DNA of 64,000 bases. Origin: Paracentrotus lividus. Taxonomy: Eukaryota > Echinodermata > Echinoidea > Camarodonta > Echinidae. The stretch spans positions 16,378,111 to 16,442,110 of the forward strand of contig CALNVZ010003430.1 in assembly GCA_940671915.1 (NCBI GenBank). The letters are read 5' to 3'. Below the pieces are notes generated by a model that had not been told where the DNA came from, searched no databases, and saw nothing but the letters and a program-made list of their open reading frames with translations. Positions 43,603 to 54,061 of the stretch are shown in pieces; the first letter of the stretch is position 1; the number at the start of each line of letters is the position of its first letter. Made by a program: the position numbers and the translations under genes.

Positions 43603-45147
43603 CATATACATAATAGGTTCTAGCCAACTCTGTGAACAGTAGTATCGATATGGTGCATTTTCTTTTGTACTGAATTTTATGCAAGCATTTTACAAAAGAA
43701 AATGTGTCATATTAATATGTACTGAAAGAGAGTAGGCAAGATTCTCGGTCTCTCTCTATATATATGGCACAGTGGGAAAGTTTGCTTTGTTCTCCTAGGT
43801 TTGCAACTCAGTAAGATAGCCTATTAGGAGGAAGATTTGAAGTTGAAACTCATTTGCCTTTAATGGACAATACATGGACCTACATATCTTGCCAGACTCT
43901 ATACAGGAACATGCCAATCCATATATTTTTTTACTTGCAAGTGTTTTCATTGTACACTCTAAGAGAATCATGATAACAAAGTAAGTTTGATAAAGCACTT
44001 CTATAAAATGTAGATATAAGCTATATGCAGTCCACTTCTGTTGTAACGAGCACATTTGAAGCATGATCTTGTTAAATTGAGATAATGAGGCAGTTTTTTT
44101 GGTCCCGATTTCAAGCATGTGGACATGTGTCTACGTGTTAAGTAGAGTGACATTTTGTTAAAACATGGAGATTGGCCTGGTCTTGAGCAACTTTGTATGA
44201 TGGGAGTAGACTGTCATTGTGTTCCTCTTTATAAATTGTTTTACATCTTATTCTGTGAGTATGTGCTGAAGAGCTTATTGCATCTTTAAATTTATGAGAG
44301 ATATGTAACTTCATGCAATAATGCTTTATAGAAGTTGTCAAGATATGCTTATAATAAAATGAATCAGAGATCATTCATTACTAGATAATATAAATAATAA
44401 AAATGATATTGTGTTTTATATAGTGCTTTAAGTAAACCAATCAGAGCGCCTTACATATTATTACCCGGTTAATTGGATTCAATCCCAGTCAACCTTTTTT
44501 ATAAGCGCCACAATGAACAAATCCTAAGTGATACTTGCTTTTACACATGGGTGAAGTGAAGCATGTGGATAATTATGTCTTGGATCATGGGCTTTAATGA
44601 TGATACTGAATATGAGCAGACTGGGGTCAAATGTGATTTATGTATGCAAATTGGATTCCAAGTGATGTATGTCATTTCTTAAAGTGAATACATGTACCTC
44701 AATGTCCACATAAAAGGAACATCTAAACATTTGAATCATTTGGCTACTTGTAGTAAAAAGATCGATTAGCAATCAGTTAAACTATATTAAAATTTATATC
44801 AAGTACACTGAGCAAGCCTTGAATAAGGCAAAAGTACACACATGTTAATTAGAATAATATCTGACATTACAGAGACATGTATTATTTTTCTGAAAAGTTG
44901 TATTGAAGTCATCTATTGCACAATGTATAATGCATTTGATAAGTAACATTTTAGGCAATAACAGTGTATAATAATGTACTTAAATAATGTGGTGCTTTTG
45001 AAGTAAAGAACACAGTGTAAATACTATGCAAAAGGAAGAAGAAAACATAAATAGTTCAAAGACAGGGTGAAAGAGTAAAATGGAAGATTGATTAATAAGA
45101 GCACAACTACAAGATGTGTATTATCATATTAATAGTAAATTAAATGT
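43603..45147. other. gene-free; short-retroposon-like block at 44400-44530
   Basis: 44410-44530 contains ATAGTGCTTTAAGTAAACCA, CAGAGCGCCTTACATATTA, TTACCCGG and TTATAAGCGCCACAATG, which resemble dispersed short retroposon bodies. The frame on the minus strand at 43795-44118 has no recognisable domain. Nothing else was seen. Confidence 0.4.
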
Positions 45148-45345
45148 TACTGTATAAATGGTAGTTTTACTTTTGGCAAATTCAAGAGTCCATACTGGCA
45201 AAAAATTCACTTCAATATAACTGAGGCTACTTAAAATTAATATAGTATTGCAAAATAACAAAAATTGCAAAATAATTCACTTGATTTTGCCCAACTAGTC
45301 CAGAATTTTGAAAGATCTGTATGCGAAAATATTGGCTTATGTTGT
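45148..45345. mobile_element. TACTGTATAA-type element, diverged copy
   Basis: It starts TACTGTATAAATGGTAGTTT and contains GCAAAAAATTCACTTCAATA, CCCAACTAGTCCAGAATTTT and GCGAAAATATTGGCTTATG, in the order seen in the copy at 63548-63749. Confidence 0.7.
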
Positions 45346-46509
45346 ACTTCAGTAAATCATGTGTAACACTCAAGGAACCATATTCCTTTTAAATCAAATA
45401 CTACTTCGATAAACAAGGTTTAAATCAAGAGATGTCATTCATTTTAATGATGAATCAGTTCTGTGATGCACATTTGTTTCAAATACTATTATTGTGCGCA
45501 ATCCAAGAGCTTTATTTGTTATAAGTCCGACTCACAATGGATCCTTTATTTCATACAATGGTCTAGTGATGTGGATTGTGTCATAGAATTATATTTAATC
45601 AGTCAAATATTAACACACAATTACATGTATGTCAGGTCGCACCTTCCACATTCCAAATGTATTTTCTTTCTGATTCCTATGAAATGCACCATCAAAGGCA
45701 TTGGTCAACAATGTGAGTAGGCCTATCTAATTGATTGTGAAGTCAAGATGTAGTACATTATTTATTAAAGATTTTATTATATATTTTCATGGATAAAAGA
45801 GATTAAAAAAGCTGCTACAAGAACCAATCATTAAAAACTATCAATATCATGTTTAAACGTTGGTATTTTATACCAGATCAAGTGATGAAATGATATTGTT
45901 TTGAAATTCTAAAAATCTTAATGAATGCCTTTAATATATTATGTTCTTTGCCTCATATATCATAGTTATATGATGACATGCCACATGTGATGTAGTGATC
46001 TCTTTCAAAGTGCTGGTGCAAAATATGATGTTTCAACCGATATTTTTATTAAATATTTTTAAACTAAATGATGCTGTAATATAGATTCACTCACAAAGAT
46101 TCAAATAGAACTATTAGTGCACATGAAGGATTTCATCTTCATCACGGTATATTGAAAAACAGAGCTGAGCACATGTCATTTGTATGAAATCACTGCCTCA
46201 CAAATAAAGACTTAGCTTTAGTGTGCTCAGTCATTAGTTGAAAAGAGATATATTACTTATAAGAAATTGCAAAAGTTCAGTGCTGTTTGATGTGCGATAT
46301 GTGGTCGAAAATTTTCACTCTAAATGTAATTTAAGCAGAATAATTAAATTATTGTGATATATTGTTGTATCCTCTCCAAACGACCAAGTTGATGCTAAGA
46401 ACACCTCTAAGTATTAAAACATATATAAAACATATTATATTACACAGTTTGTGATTGTATTGTATTGTATTTGTTAGCTTCGTTATTTATGTCCACTCAA
46501 GGCCAAAAA
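45346..46509. other. gene-free AT-rich stretch
   Basis: No exon or clear repeat was recognised. Confidence 0.45.
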
Positions 46510-46780
46510 GGCCTCCAAAAGTTTACATACACCTGGTAGGAAGACATATTTGTAGAGAGTATGTTTTCACAAAAGATATTTATAAAACCTATATATATAT
46601 ATATATATGGTTGATCTTTTTTCGATTTTGATCAATTCAGTGGGTCAAAACTTTACATACACTAACCATATTTTGCTTCAGTTTTCAATTTTACACTTGT
46701 TGAAGCTGTCCACAAGCTTAAACACAGTACACATACATGGCTTTCTGAAATTTTAAACACATTTTGTAAATTCTTATAAA
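46510..46780 (+). mobile_element. left end of a Tc1-like transposon with IR/DR layout
   Basis: The outer motif CCAAAAGTTTACATACACC (46515-46533) and the inner motif TCAAAACTTTACATACACT (46645-46663) are direct repeats about 130 bp apart. This is the layout of Tc1-type inverted repeats with two internal transposase-binding direct repeats (established for Sleeping Beauty-like elements). The right end and the transposase are missing. A TA-flanked element begins about 100 bp further on. Confidence 0.7.
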
Positions 46781-46885
46781 GATAATTTCGACATGAAAGT
46801 TTAGATTTAGATAGTGTTGGACTGGATCAGATGTTTTATGGTAATTTATTCCATTCCTTGACGCAAGGTAAGGTATGTTATACTA

Positions 46886-47780
46886 CAGGGTGTATCAATA
46901 AAAACGGGACAGTTTTGAAAAGTCTGTCAAAATTTCGTTTTAAATTATGATATCTATATTTTGATGTTAATAGATGCTCTGAAGTCTTATCTTTCAAATG
47001 CAATTTAAAATAATAAATTTTATTCATGCTTGAGCGCACACAGAACGTTTTTGTCGGGGGCTCAAAAAAAGGCTTGCGCACAAAATGGAAGAAAATGAGA
47101 AATACGATCATCAGACTTCTTGCTAATCAGCAGACTTACTTTTAACCTTTTCATTAACTTTGCCATTATTTTCGAATTATGCTTTCAAAGTACATTTACA
47201 AACTTAGTTATTTACTTGAATTGCTTTTTGTTTTGTTTCTTTCACATGTTAACATGTTATCTTTTAGCATTGAATATTCCTTCAACCTAAAAAAATAAAT
47301 AAAAAATGTTATCAACCCAAGAAAGGGGACTTGGTTGGTTGGTAGATTATTTGATTGATTGATTGCTTTATTGGTTGGTTTGTTGGTTTTATTGATTGAT
47401 TGTTTGATTGATGGATTGATTTATTAATTGATCGCTTGATTGAATGAAGGATTGATAGATTGGCCATTAATATGAATGATTGATCGTTTGATTAATTCAT
47501 TCATTGTTTCTTTAAATGATTGATTGATTGATCAATTACTTTTTTTTATTGATTATTCATATGGTTGATTAAATCGTTGGAAGAATCATAGGAAATCACC
47601 TCATTAGACTAACATAATCATTCATCAGTGTAAAGTAACAATCAATCCAAATGGAGTACCTGATTGAAAATAAATAATACTTTTTTTTTTTTTTTTTGAA
47701 CCTCAGACAAAAACTTTCCGTGTTTGTTAAAGCATGAACAAAACAAACAGATTCAATCAATCAATCAATCAATCAATCAG

Positions 47781-47821
<41 letters not shown>

Positions 47822-48270
47822 TAAACAACCAACCGAATCCCCTTTCTTGGGTTGACAAAAAAAGAGAAGATAGGCCTAGTTAAGTTTGAAGGAATATTTA
47901 TCGCAAAAAGATAACAATGAAAAGGAAAAGAAAACAATTAAAATGAATAAAAAGCTTTGTAAATGAATTTCAAATCATAATTCGAAAATAATGGCAAAGA
48001 AAAAGAAAAAGTTTAGAAGAAGACTGCTGATTAGCAAGAAGTCTGATGATCATATTTCTCCTTTTTTCCATTTTGTGCGCAAGCCTTTTTTTGAGCCCCC
48101 GACAAAACTCTTCTGTGTGTGCTCAAGCATGAACGAAACTTATTTTTTAAAATTACATTTGAAAGATAAGACTTCAGAGCATCTTTTTACATAAAAATAC
48201 AGACATCATGATTTGAAACAAAATTTTGACAGAATTTTCAAAACTGTCCCGTTTTTATTGATACGCACTG
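46886..48270. mobile_element. mariner-like foldback element with very long arms
   Basis: Ends CAGGGTGTATCAATAAAAAC and the inverted partner GTTTTTATTGATACGCACTG, flanked by TA. The arms stay paired inward for several hundred bases (for example GGCTTGCGCACAAAATGG and CTGCTGATTAGCAAGAAGTC in opposite orientation). They include GATT-type repeats on the left (47320-47575) and AATC repeats on the right (47753-47830). Reverse-strand and forward frames inside mirror each other (FFHFVRKPFFEPPTK on both arms). No DDE transposase is seen. Confidence 0.88.
47753..47830 (+). repeat. AATC tetranucleotide microsatellite
   Basis: About 18 AATC units with one or two variants. The inverted GATT/GGTT-like repeat at 47320-47575 in the other arm is much more degenerate. 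Confidence 0.9.
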
Positions 48271-48608
48271 TATAGGTGAATCAGTCTAAAATTTTGTTAA
48301 ACTGAAGGTTGGTTAGTCCAAAGGATCATTTTTCAAAAAATAGAATGGTTTGATATGCCAAGATTCCTTACTCCAAACTTTGAATAGGGTAGGGTTAGTG
48401 TTGGACTACTTTATCTTTGTATTAATGAACCTTATTTCATTTTGAAAAAATAGTGAATGGTCGGAATAACAACTCATAAAGTGTAGTCAATCATTCAAAG
48501 TTATACAGAATAATTTCCAAATCATGGATCTGCCACTGTAATCTATGGCTATACAGATTAGAGGGTGAATGTAATCAAAATAATTAAAAAGTAAAGAGGT
48601 TTTCAATA

Positions 48609-49674
48609 TTGGGTAAATTGGGGTTAGTGGGACAGTGGGGTTAGTGGGACACGTGACTTTGGGGGAATTGCATATATATATGCATATGATTAAGACCTGC
48701 CTTAGCGGAGAAACTATTTTAGCAGCAGCGTGATTAAACATACATCTAGCAACAAATTGCATGCCTGTTTGGGAAAAATTGACAGTTATCAGAAAAATAT
48801 TCCTTAAAGATCTGTAACATCTCACGTTTTGACATAAAACGATTGCTAAATGGCTAATTTTGAAAATACACACGTATGGAAACTTGTCTTTGTGTTTCCC
48901 AGATCCCTTTTGTTTTAGGGGTAACGTGGCATTGAAATTGTTCACAAAATGAATTTTAAACTAGAAAATAACATAAAATGAAATAAGATTTAAACAAAAG
49001 ACTTAAAGCAATTGTTTTAACTAACTGTCCCACTAACCCCACATGCTTGGGGTTAGTGGGACGCGCCAATTTCAATAGTATTTTAATGTATAAATAAAGT
49101 TTGCGAAGATAGATATATCTTCACTCCGCACTTTTATATCACAGATCACTGCGTGTATTACCCCAATTTGACTGCCGGGGTAAGTTGAACAATGGAGAAA
49201 TAATGATTAATATTGCCACTCTGAACTTCAAGGGTTTTATTAAACGGGGCACTGATATTGTAACGTCCATCCCCGGTCTCCCCTACAGGAAAAAGAATAA
49301 TAATGAGTCGTGAAAATGTTTGAGAAAATAGTTTGGCTATCAGTTCTTATGATATCTGGAATATCATTTCTAAGATTCTTAGAAATTATATTTCAAATGT
49401 ATAAACAGTGTTTATGTAGACAGAGATCTTTGTTTCTCACTTTCAAACCACATTTTTATTCCAGGTATTATGCTGTCCCACTAACCCCAATGGAGTGGTA
49501 ATGATTAACTATCACCTTAACCTTTCATTTGGGGGAAATTGTAACCAATACATTTATAAAACGTTTATATCTAAATAACCTTCAAAATGAGGTATGTGAT
49601 TGCTTTATTGAATATCTTATTTTTGTGTTATGCTTACGTAAATGCTTAAGTGTCCCACTAACCCCAATTTACCC
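48609..49674. mobile_element. TA-flanked element with GGGGTTAGTGGGAC ends repeated inside
   Basis: The ends TTGGGTAAATTGGGGTTAGT (then GGGACA) and the inverted GTCCCACTAACCCCAATTTA (then CCC) are bounded by TA. The GGGGTTAGTGGGAC motif recurs near 48637, as an inverted pair at 49023-49062, and near 49467. The layout parallels the element at 42006-42657. A reverse-strand frame of 152 residues at 48487-48945 crosses the left end and is not supported as a gene. Confidence 0.82.
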
Positions 49675-49715
49675 TATTCATCCGTCATTTTGATTACATT
49701 CACCCCTAATCATGT

Positions 49716-50119
49716 ATAGCCATAGTCTAGTTCTGGGGGGCATTTCATCAAAGGACTTGTCGGACGTTTTATCCGACAAACTGTTACAAGCTACTGAAAT
49801 GCTTACATCTGATTGGCTGAGAGCAAATTTGTTGGATAAAATGTCTGACAAGTCCTTTGATGAAATCCCCCCCCTGGACTCTTTAGAAGTTTTTATTCAT
49901 AACCCGCTAGATGGCGCGTTTCCCCACTCATCCACTCTCCCCCAAACAATCATTTTCTCCACCCATTCACCTACCACCAAAAGTGGTCACATTGGTGGTA
50001 GGTGAACGAGTAGAGAAAATGATTGTGTGGGGGAGAGTGGATGAGTGGGGAAACGCGCCATCTAGCGGGTTATGAATAAAAACTTCTAAAGAGTCCAGAA
50101 CTAGACTAGTATAGCCATA
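49716..50119. repeat. foldback with near-identical arms, left arm split by a MITE
   Basis: The right arm runs TGGTGGTAGGTGAACGAGTA to CTTCTAAAGAGTCCAGAACT and AGACTAGTATAGCCATA. The left arm reads TATAGCCATAGTCTAGTTCT, then the MITE, then GGACTCTTTAGAAGTTTTTA through CCTACCACCAA. The loop is about 12 bases. Arm identity looks above 95 percent by eye, so the foldback is young or kept alike by conversion. Confidence 0.9.
49735..49875. mobile_element. 140-bp hairpin MITE, copy 4, inside a foldback arm
   Basis: Same family as 15497-15635. The uninterrupted right arm of the foldback gives the empty site (AGTTCTGGACT, read on the left-arm strand). Both sides of the MITE end in CTGG, suggesting a short target duplication of about 2-4 bases. 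Confidence 0.88.
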
Positions 50120-50132
50120 ATTATATTAGAGT

Positions 50133-50265
50133 GGCAGATCCAGGATCTTGAAATAGAGATACATGCTCAGTGTGTGATCCTTAAAAAAAAAAAAAATAAA
50201 TAAAATAAAATAAATAGAGGGGTCTTGCGCCCCTTGTGCCCCGCTTGGATCCACCACTGGACAAT
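50133..50265. mobile_element. small inverted-repeat element with GGATCC-type ends
   Basis: AGTGGCAGATCCAGG and CTTGGATCCACCACTGG are imperfect inverted ends around 130 bases. Similar CAGTGACGGATCCAGG and GGATCCGCTACTG ends lie near 52046 and 54208, so a family of such termini is present. The interior has A runs. Confidence 0.6.
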
Positions 50266-50822
50266 GTGAGGGGATTACAATGCCATGTAATGAACTCGAA
50301 GAAAAAAAAATCGTGACTCAAAACTATTCAGAGAACATAATGCGGAAGTTATGATACACTACTCGATACCCCTGGTAACATTTCCTTTGTTTAGTGGTGT
50401 AATTCTTCCTGCTTTTTTATTTAAAAGAACGTGATAATTTCACAGTTGCATGCACAAGACCGTAATTTAGATAACTGGGGAAAACCCTATTTACATCCGA
50501 TAGCACCGTAAAACCTAATAACAACAACAACAAACAACAACATTTACATTGCTTAGATTGTAATTCATCTTTGATGTGAAAAAAAAAAGATAAAGAGTCT
50601 GTAAATCGGATCATGTTTGACGCCTACTGTAGTTGAGTTATATAAATTTGGAATGTTTTGACTGTTGACCCAACATGATACAGAGTTTGAATGTGATTGA
50701 ATACCCACTTGTTCTCTTTCCTACAAGTTGACAATAAGGGTTTGAAACCTCATCAATGAAGTATTTTCTGAGAAAACATGCTCAATGAAAATCGTTCCAC
50801 ATTCATGGGAAAGGTGCATATA
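50266..50822. other. gene-free spacer
   Basis: AT-rich with a CAA repeat near 50520. Nothing else was recognised. Confidence 0.4.
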
Positions 50823-51266
50823 CAGTCTGTGTCAAAAAAAATGGTACAGTCGGAAAAAAAATATTTAGGTGTGAAATATTTTCAAATAATGTGTGTATGT
50901 GGTACCAAAATAAAGTCAAAAGATTTTCCCTGCTGATACGCTTTGTTCTGTATAATTTGCTTTCGTAAAACAAAAGTTATGCTAAATTTTGTGCGACGAG
51001 GAACAACTCGAAATTGAGCATTTAATGGCCATTGTGCGAAACCTATACACAAAGGCATGGGACGGCGTGCGAAAAATGGATTTTTCTTGATTGTAGAAAA
51101 CTAGTCATATCTCAAAAACTAAAACACCAAATTTGATGGAAAAAATTGCAGAAGAAAGTCTGATTTTTCTGCTTTACAAAAATATCAAACAATACCAGGT
51201 TGTGATTAATCTTCATACTATAAAAAATATGTTTTCCACTTGTACCATTTTATTTGACACAGACTG
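50823..51266. mobile_element. mariner-like MITE, TA-flanked
   Basis: Ends CAGTCTGTGTCAAAAAAAAT and the inverted ATTTTATTTGACACAGACTG with TA on both sides, 444 bp. Its right half is matched by a partial copy at 57390-57563. The frame at 51133-51390 on the + strand is not supported as coding. Confidence 0.85.
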
Positions 51267-51295
51267 TATACTACCAGTTCATGTGAAGGCCACTT

Positions 51296-51480
51296 TTAAA
51301 GGGAAAGTCCACCCTACAAATTTTAGGGGAATCCAACCCAAGGAAAGAATCAGCCTTATAAAAATTAGTAAAAGTGAGAGGAGCAATTGAAGAAAAAAAT
51401 CCATCAAAATAGCTTATAAAATAAAATCCATGGTCATTTACAAAACTATAAAGAAATGATAATTGGACGATGCGCTTGTG
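51296..51480 (+). mobile_element. fragment of a TTAA element
   Basis: It starts TTAAAGGGAAAGTCCACCCT and continues GAATCCAACCC and GAGGAGCAATTGAAG, as in the fragment at 2465-2600. The other terminus was not found. Confidence 0.6.
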
Positions 51481-52491
51481 ATGTAGCCAGGGAGCAACGG
51501 GCCTGCACCACCCCCCCCCCCATAAAAAAAAATGGAAAATTCCCCCCCAAACAAAATGGGTTGTAAAGAAGCCCCCCATCTACGTGAGGCATCTGCATCT
51601 TCATCTCAAGATTTGATGATAAACATATAGAAATAAAACATGATATCAATAGAAATAATACTGTCAAAATGTAATGGTTTCGATTATTTGCATTAGTTGG
51701 CCTATCACATTATTCAATCTAAAACTATTTGCTAAGGCAATATTTATCAAAATATAAAATCTGTTATGAATACATCTTTCTATTTCTAATAGTTATTATT
51801 TTTTTTAATGTATGTACTATTAATGTTTGTCATAGGAACGCAATGTGTTAACAAGTAATCACAAACTTATCAAAATTACAAAATACATGGCAAAAAGAAG
51901 GAGAGAAGTGTATACAACAGCGACAACAAATTGAAATTAGTATTAACTTCAAATATTAACAAACAGAACCAAACCGATATTCTTAGAAGACCGTAAGTCT
52001 TGTTGGTTCAATTCAAATATCTACTTTGTATTTTTATGTTGTTCAGTGACGGATCCAGGGGAACATTATGCGCGTGCACCGCCCCCTGTTTAAAAACCAA
52101 AAATGTTTGGCTACGCCGCCTCTATTTTCAAATCTTCCTGGCTGTGCCCCTCTTTCAAATCCTTGATCGCCGCCGTTAATTTATTAAGTGTCTAAAAGCC
52201 AAATACAAAAATAAAAAATTAAAATTAAATGAAGTAAAAAGAAAAATTAATATTTCGTAGTGGATCCCTTCACTATACGAATTATGTAACTTCAGCCCTG
52301 AACTGAAAGACCGACTGTGCCCTATAATATAAACCTTATAGCACAGCTGACCCCAAAATTCTGAATTGAAGCGGGGGTGTTACACAATTGTGCCGACAAC
52401 AAAGAAACGGTAGGCCTACATAATATCTACCTCATTACAACCCAATCATCGATGTAAATAATGTTCATGATTTATGCTTTGGGGTAAGTTT

Positions 52492-52529
<38 letters not shown>

Positions 52530-53523
52530 GTGGAATCATCGCTGGCTCCAGGCTCGTATCCAGGATTTGGCACCTCGGGGGCCCGACATGATTTTGATTT
52601 TGGCGCTCCTATCTATCGGGTATTAAGATCCCCCTTTTTTTCTTTTTGATCGATTTGGTGCCCCACTAAGGTCAATTTGGCAGCCCCTACCCGGGGGCCC
52701 GGGCCCGCGGCAGAGGCTGCTCTCCAGAATTTATGTGCATGGTCACAGGTAGCCAAATAAGTCAAATATAAGGGGTCATGAACATGATGAAAGCGCGAAG
52801 CGATAGTGGATAGGGGTCACAACGATTTGAAAAGTCAGTTTAACATATTTTGTCATGTTTGTTGATTTATTTTCCTGTAAACCTAATTAAAGAATGAAAC
52901 TAACTCCTCCCTCCCTTTTGATGAGCTTTGATAAAATACTCCGCTCTGCCTTTCCAGTGTGACTTACGTTACATTTTTAAAAAGAAGAAGAAGAAGAAGA
53001 AATTATGCTAAGTTATAGGTTGAGTTATACACGAGAACATTGTTTTGTAGATCTATGCACACCGTGTTTCTTATACACATTTCAATGAGAGTACTGACCA
53101 CATTAATTAGCAAAAATCTTTGATGTAAAGTCATTTTGTTGGATATAAGTATTTCAACTTTGGTGTTGTGGACTCGCGTGATGTGAATGAATAAATTTTC
53201 TGTCCTTATACTGTACTTTGTACTTATTGGGTTTTCATGAGGAAGTATATAGGCCCTTAGAACTTTGCCCCTTATGAGGCAAATGTTCTGGACTTCATTT
53301 CGAGACATTAGGCAATAATTAAAACAAACTTCAATTGTAGGTCTACCTGAATTTTTTATTGTAAGTTCATGGCCATATGAAATCGTGACTCGAGTGCCAA
53401 TTAGCTTGCATAAAAATATAATGTTGAATGACGTCAACGTTAACTGAGCTTGAATTTTTCCTTCCTGCTATAACAGTGCATCATTCTAAAAAAAAGAAGT
53501 TATATCTACACCTTTTTAATATA
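51481..53523. other. gene-free; poly-T run at 52494-52528
   Basis: It contains a C run near 51513, a 35-base T run, an AAG microsatellite near 52982 and GGATCC-type element ends near 52046. The minus-strand frame at 53003-53437 (144 codons) has no recognisable domain and low-complexity neighbours. It is not called. Confidence 0.45.
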
Positions 53524-54061
53524 CAATGCGTCCCAAATAAAAGTAAACCCAACTTTGAGAGCCTCATATCAAAACTGTACTTAACTTATTTGTCATTAAT
53601 TTTTATATCATGACAAATAGTAACTCGTAGTCTATCCATACCAAAATTATACATGTACTGTCATGGATGACTGAGCACTCGAGTTTTTAAAATATTTGGT
53701 CAAAAACACATATTGTTCCAAGTATTTTCAGAAGCAAACTGGCTTTCTGATGATTCATTCATTGTTTGAGATCAGCCTGGCTGAGTAAGTTCATAAGGGA
53801 CAAAGTATTACTTGGCCTATTGAAATGCAAGGGTAGGCCTATACGTTGCTTTTGCCCAAATTTGGTACATTTCATTTTTTGACGCTTGTTTTTGACCAAG
53901 TGCTCAGTCGTCAGTCACAGCATTGGTATAAATTTGGTATCATTGAATATAATATGAATTACTCTTTATCATGAAATAAATATCAAGGTCAGATAAGCTA
54001 CACAATTTTAACATGAGCCTCGGCTCTCAAAGTTGGGTTTACTTTTTTCTGGGACGCACTG
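53524..54061. mobile_element. mariner-like MITE, TA-flanked
   Basis: Ends CAATGCGTCCCAAATAAAAG and the inverted CTTTTTTCTGGGACGCACTG; the inner arms pair through AACCCAACTTTGAGAGCC. TA lies at 53522-53523 and 54062-54063. A truncated second end (TACGTCCCAGAAAAAGCAGG) follows at 54069. Confidence 0.85.

Larger units (their letters stand above)
48525..50146. repeat. nested inverted-repeat complex
   Basis: The outer arms TGGATCTGCCACTGTAATC...ATGGCTATA (48525-48555) and TATAGCCATAATTATA...AGTGGCAGATCCA (50111-50145) are inverted copies. Inside, GATTAGAGGGTGAATGTAAT (left) pairs with ATTACATTCACCCCTAATC (49694-49712). Within this shell lie the TA-flanked element at 48609-49674, the foldback 49716-50119 and the hairpin MITE 49735-49875. 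The order of insertions can be read from which arm is interrupted. Confidence 0.8.

Noticed and set aside
47320..47830. GATT and AATC arrays considered as a CRISPR-like or telomere-like array
   Set aside because: Simple tetranucleotide microsatellites with no spacers, inside transposon arms.
46878..48194. Matching short proteins on both arms of the long palindrome (FFHFVRKPFFEPPTK)
   Set aside because: The identity arises because the arms are inverted copies; there is no transposase motif.
48487..48945. 152-residue reverse-strand frame
   Set aside because: It runs across the terminus of a TA-flanked element and its host repeat; no recognisable domain.
53003..53437. 144-residue reverse-strand frame
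   Set aside because: No motif, no codon bias visible by eye, no splice context, and surrounded by repeats; a chance frame remains the simplest reading.
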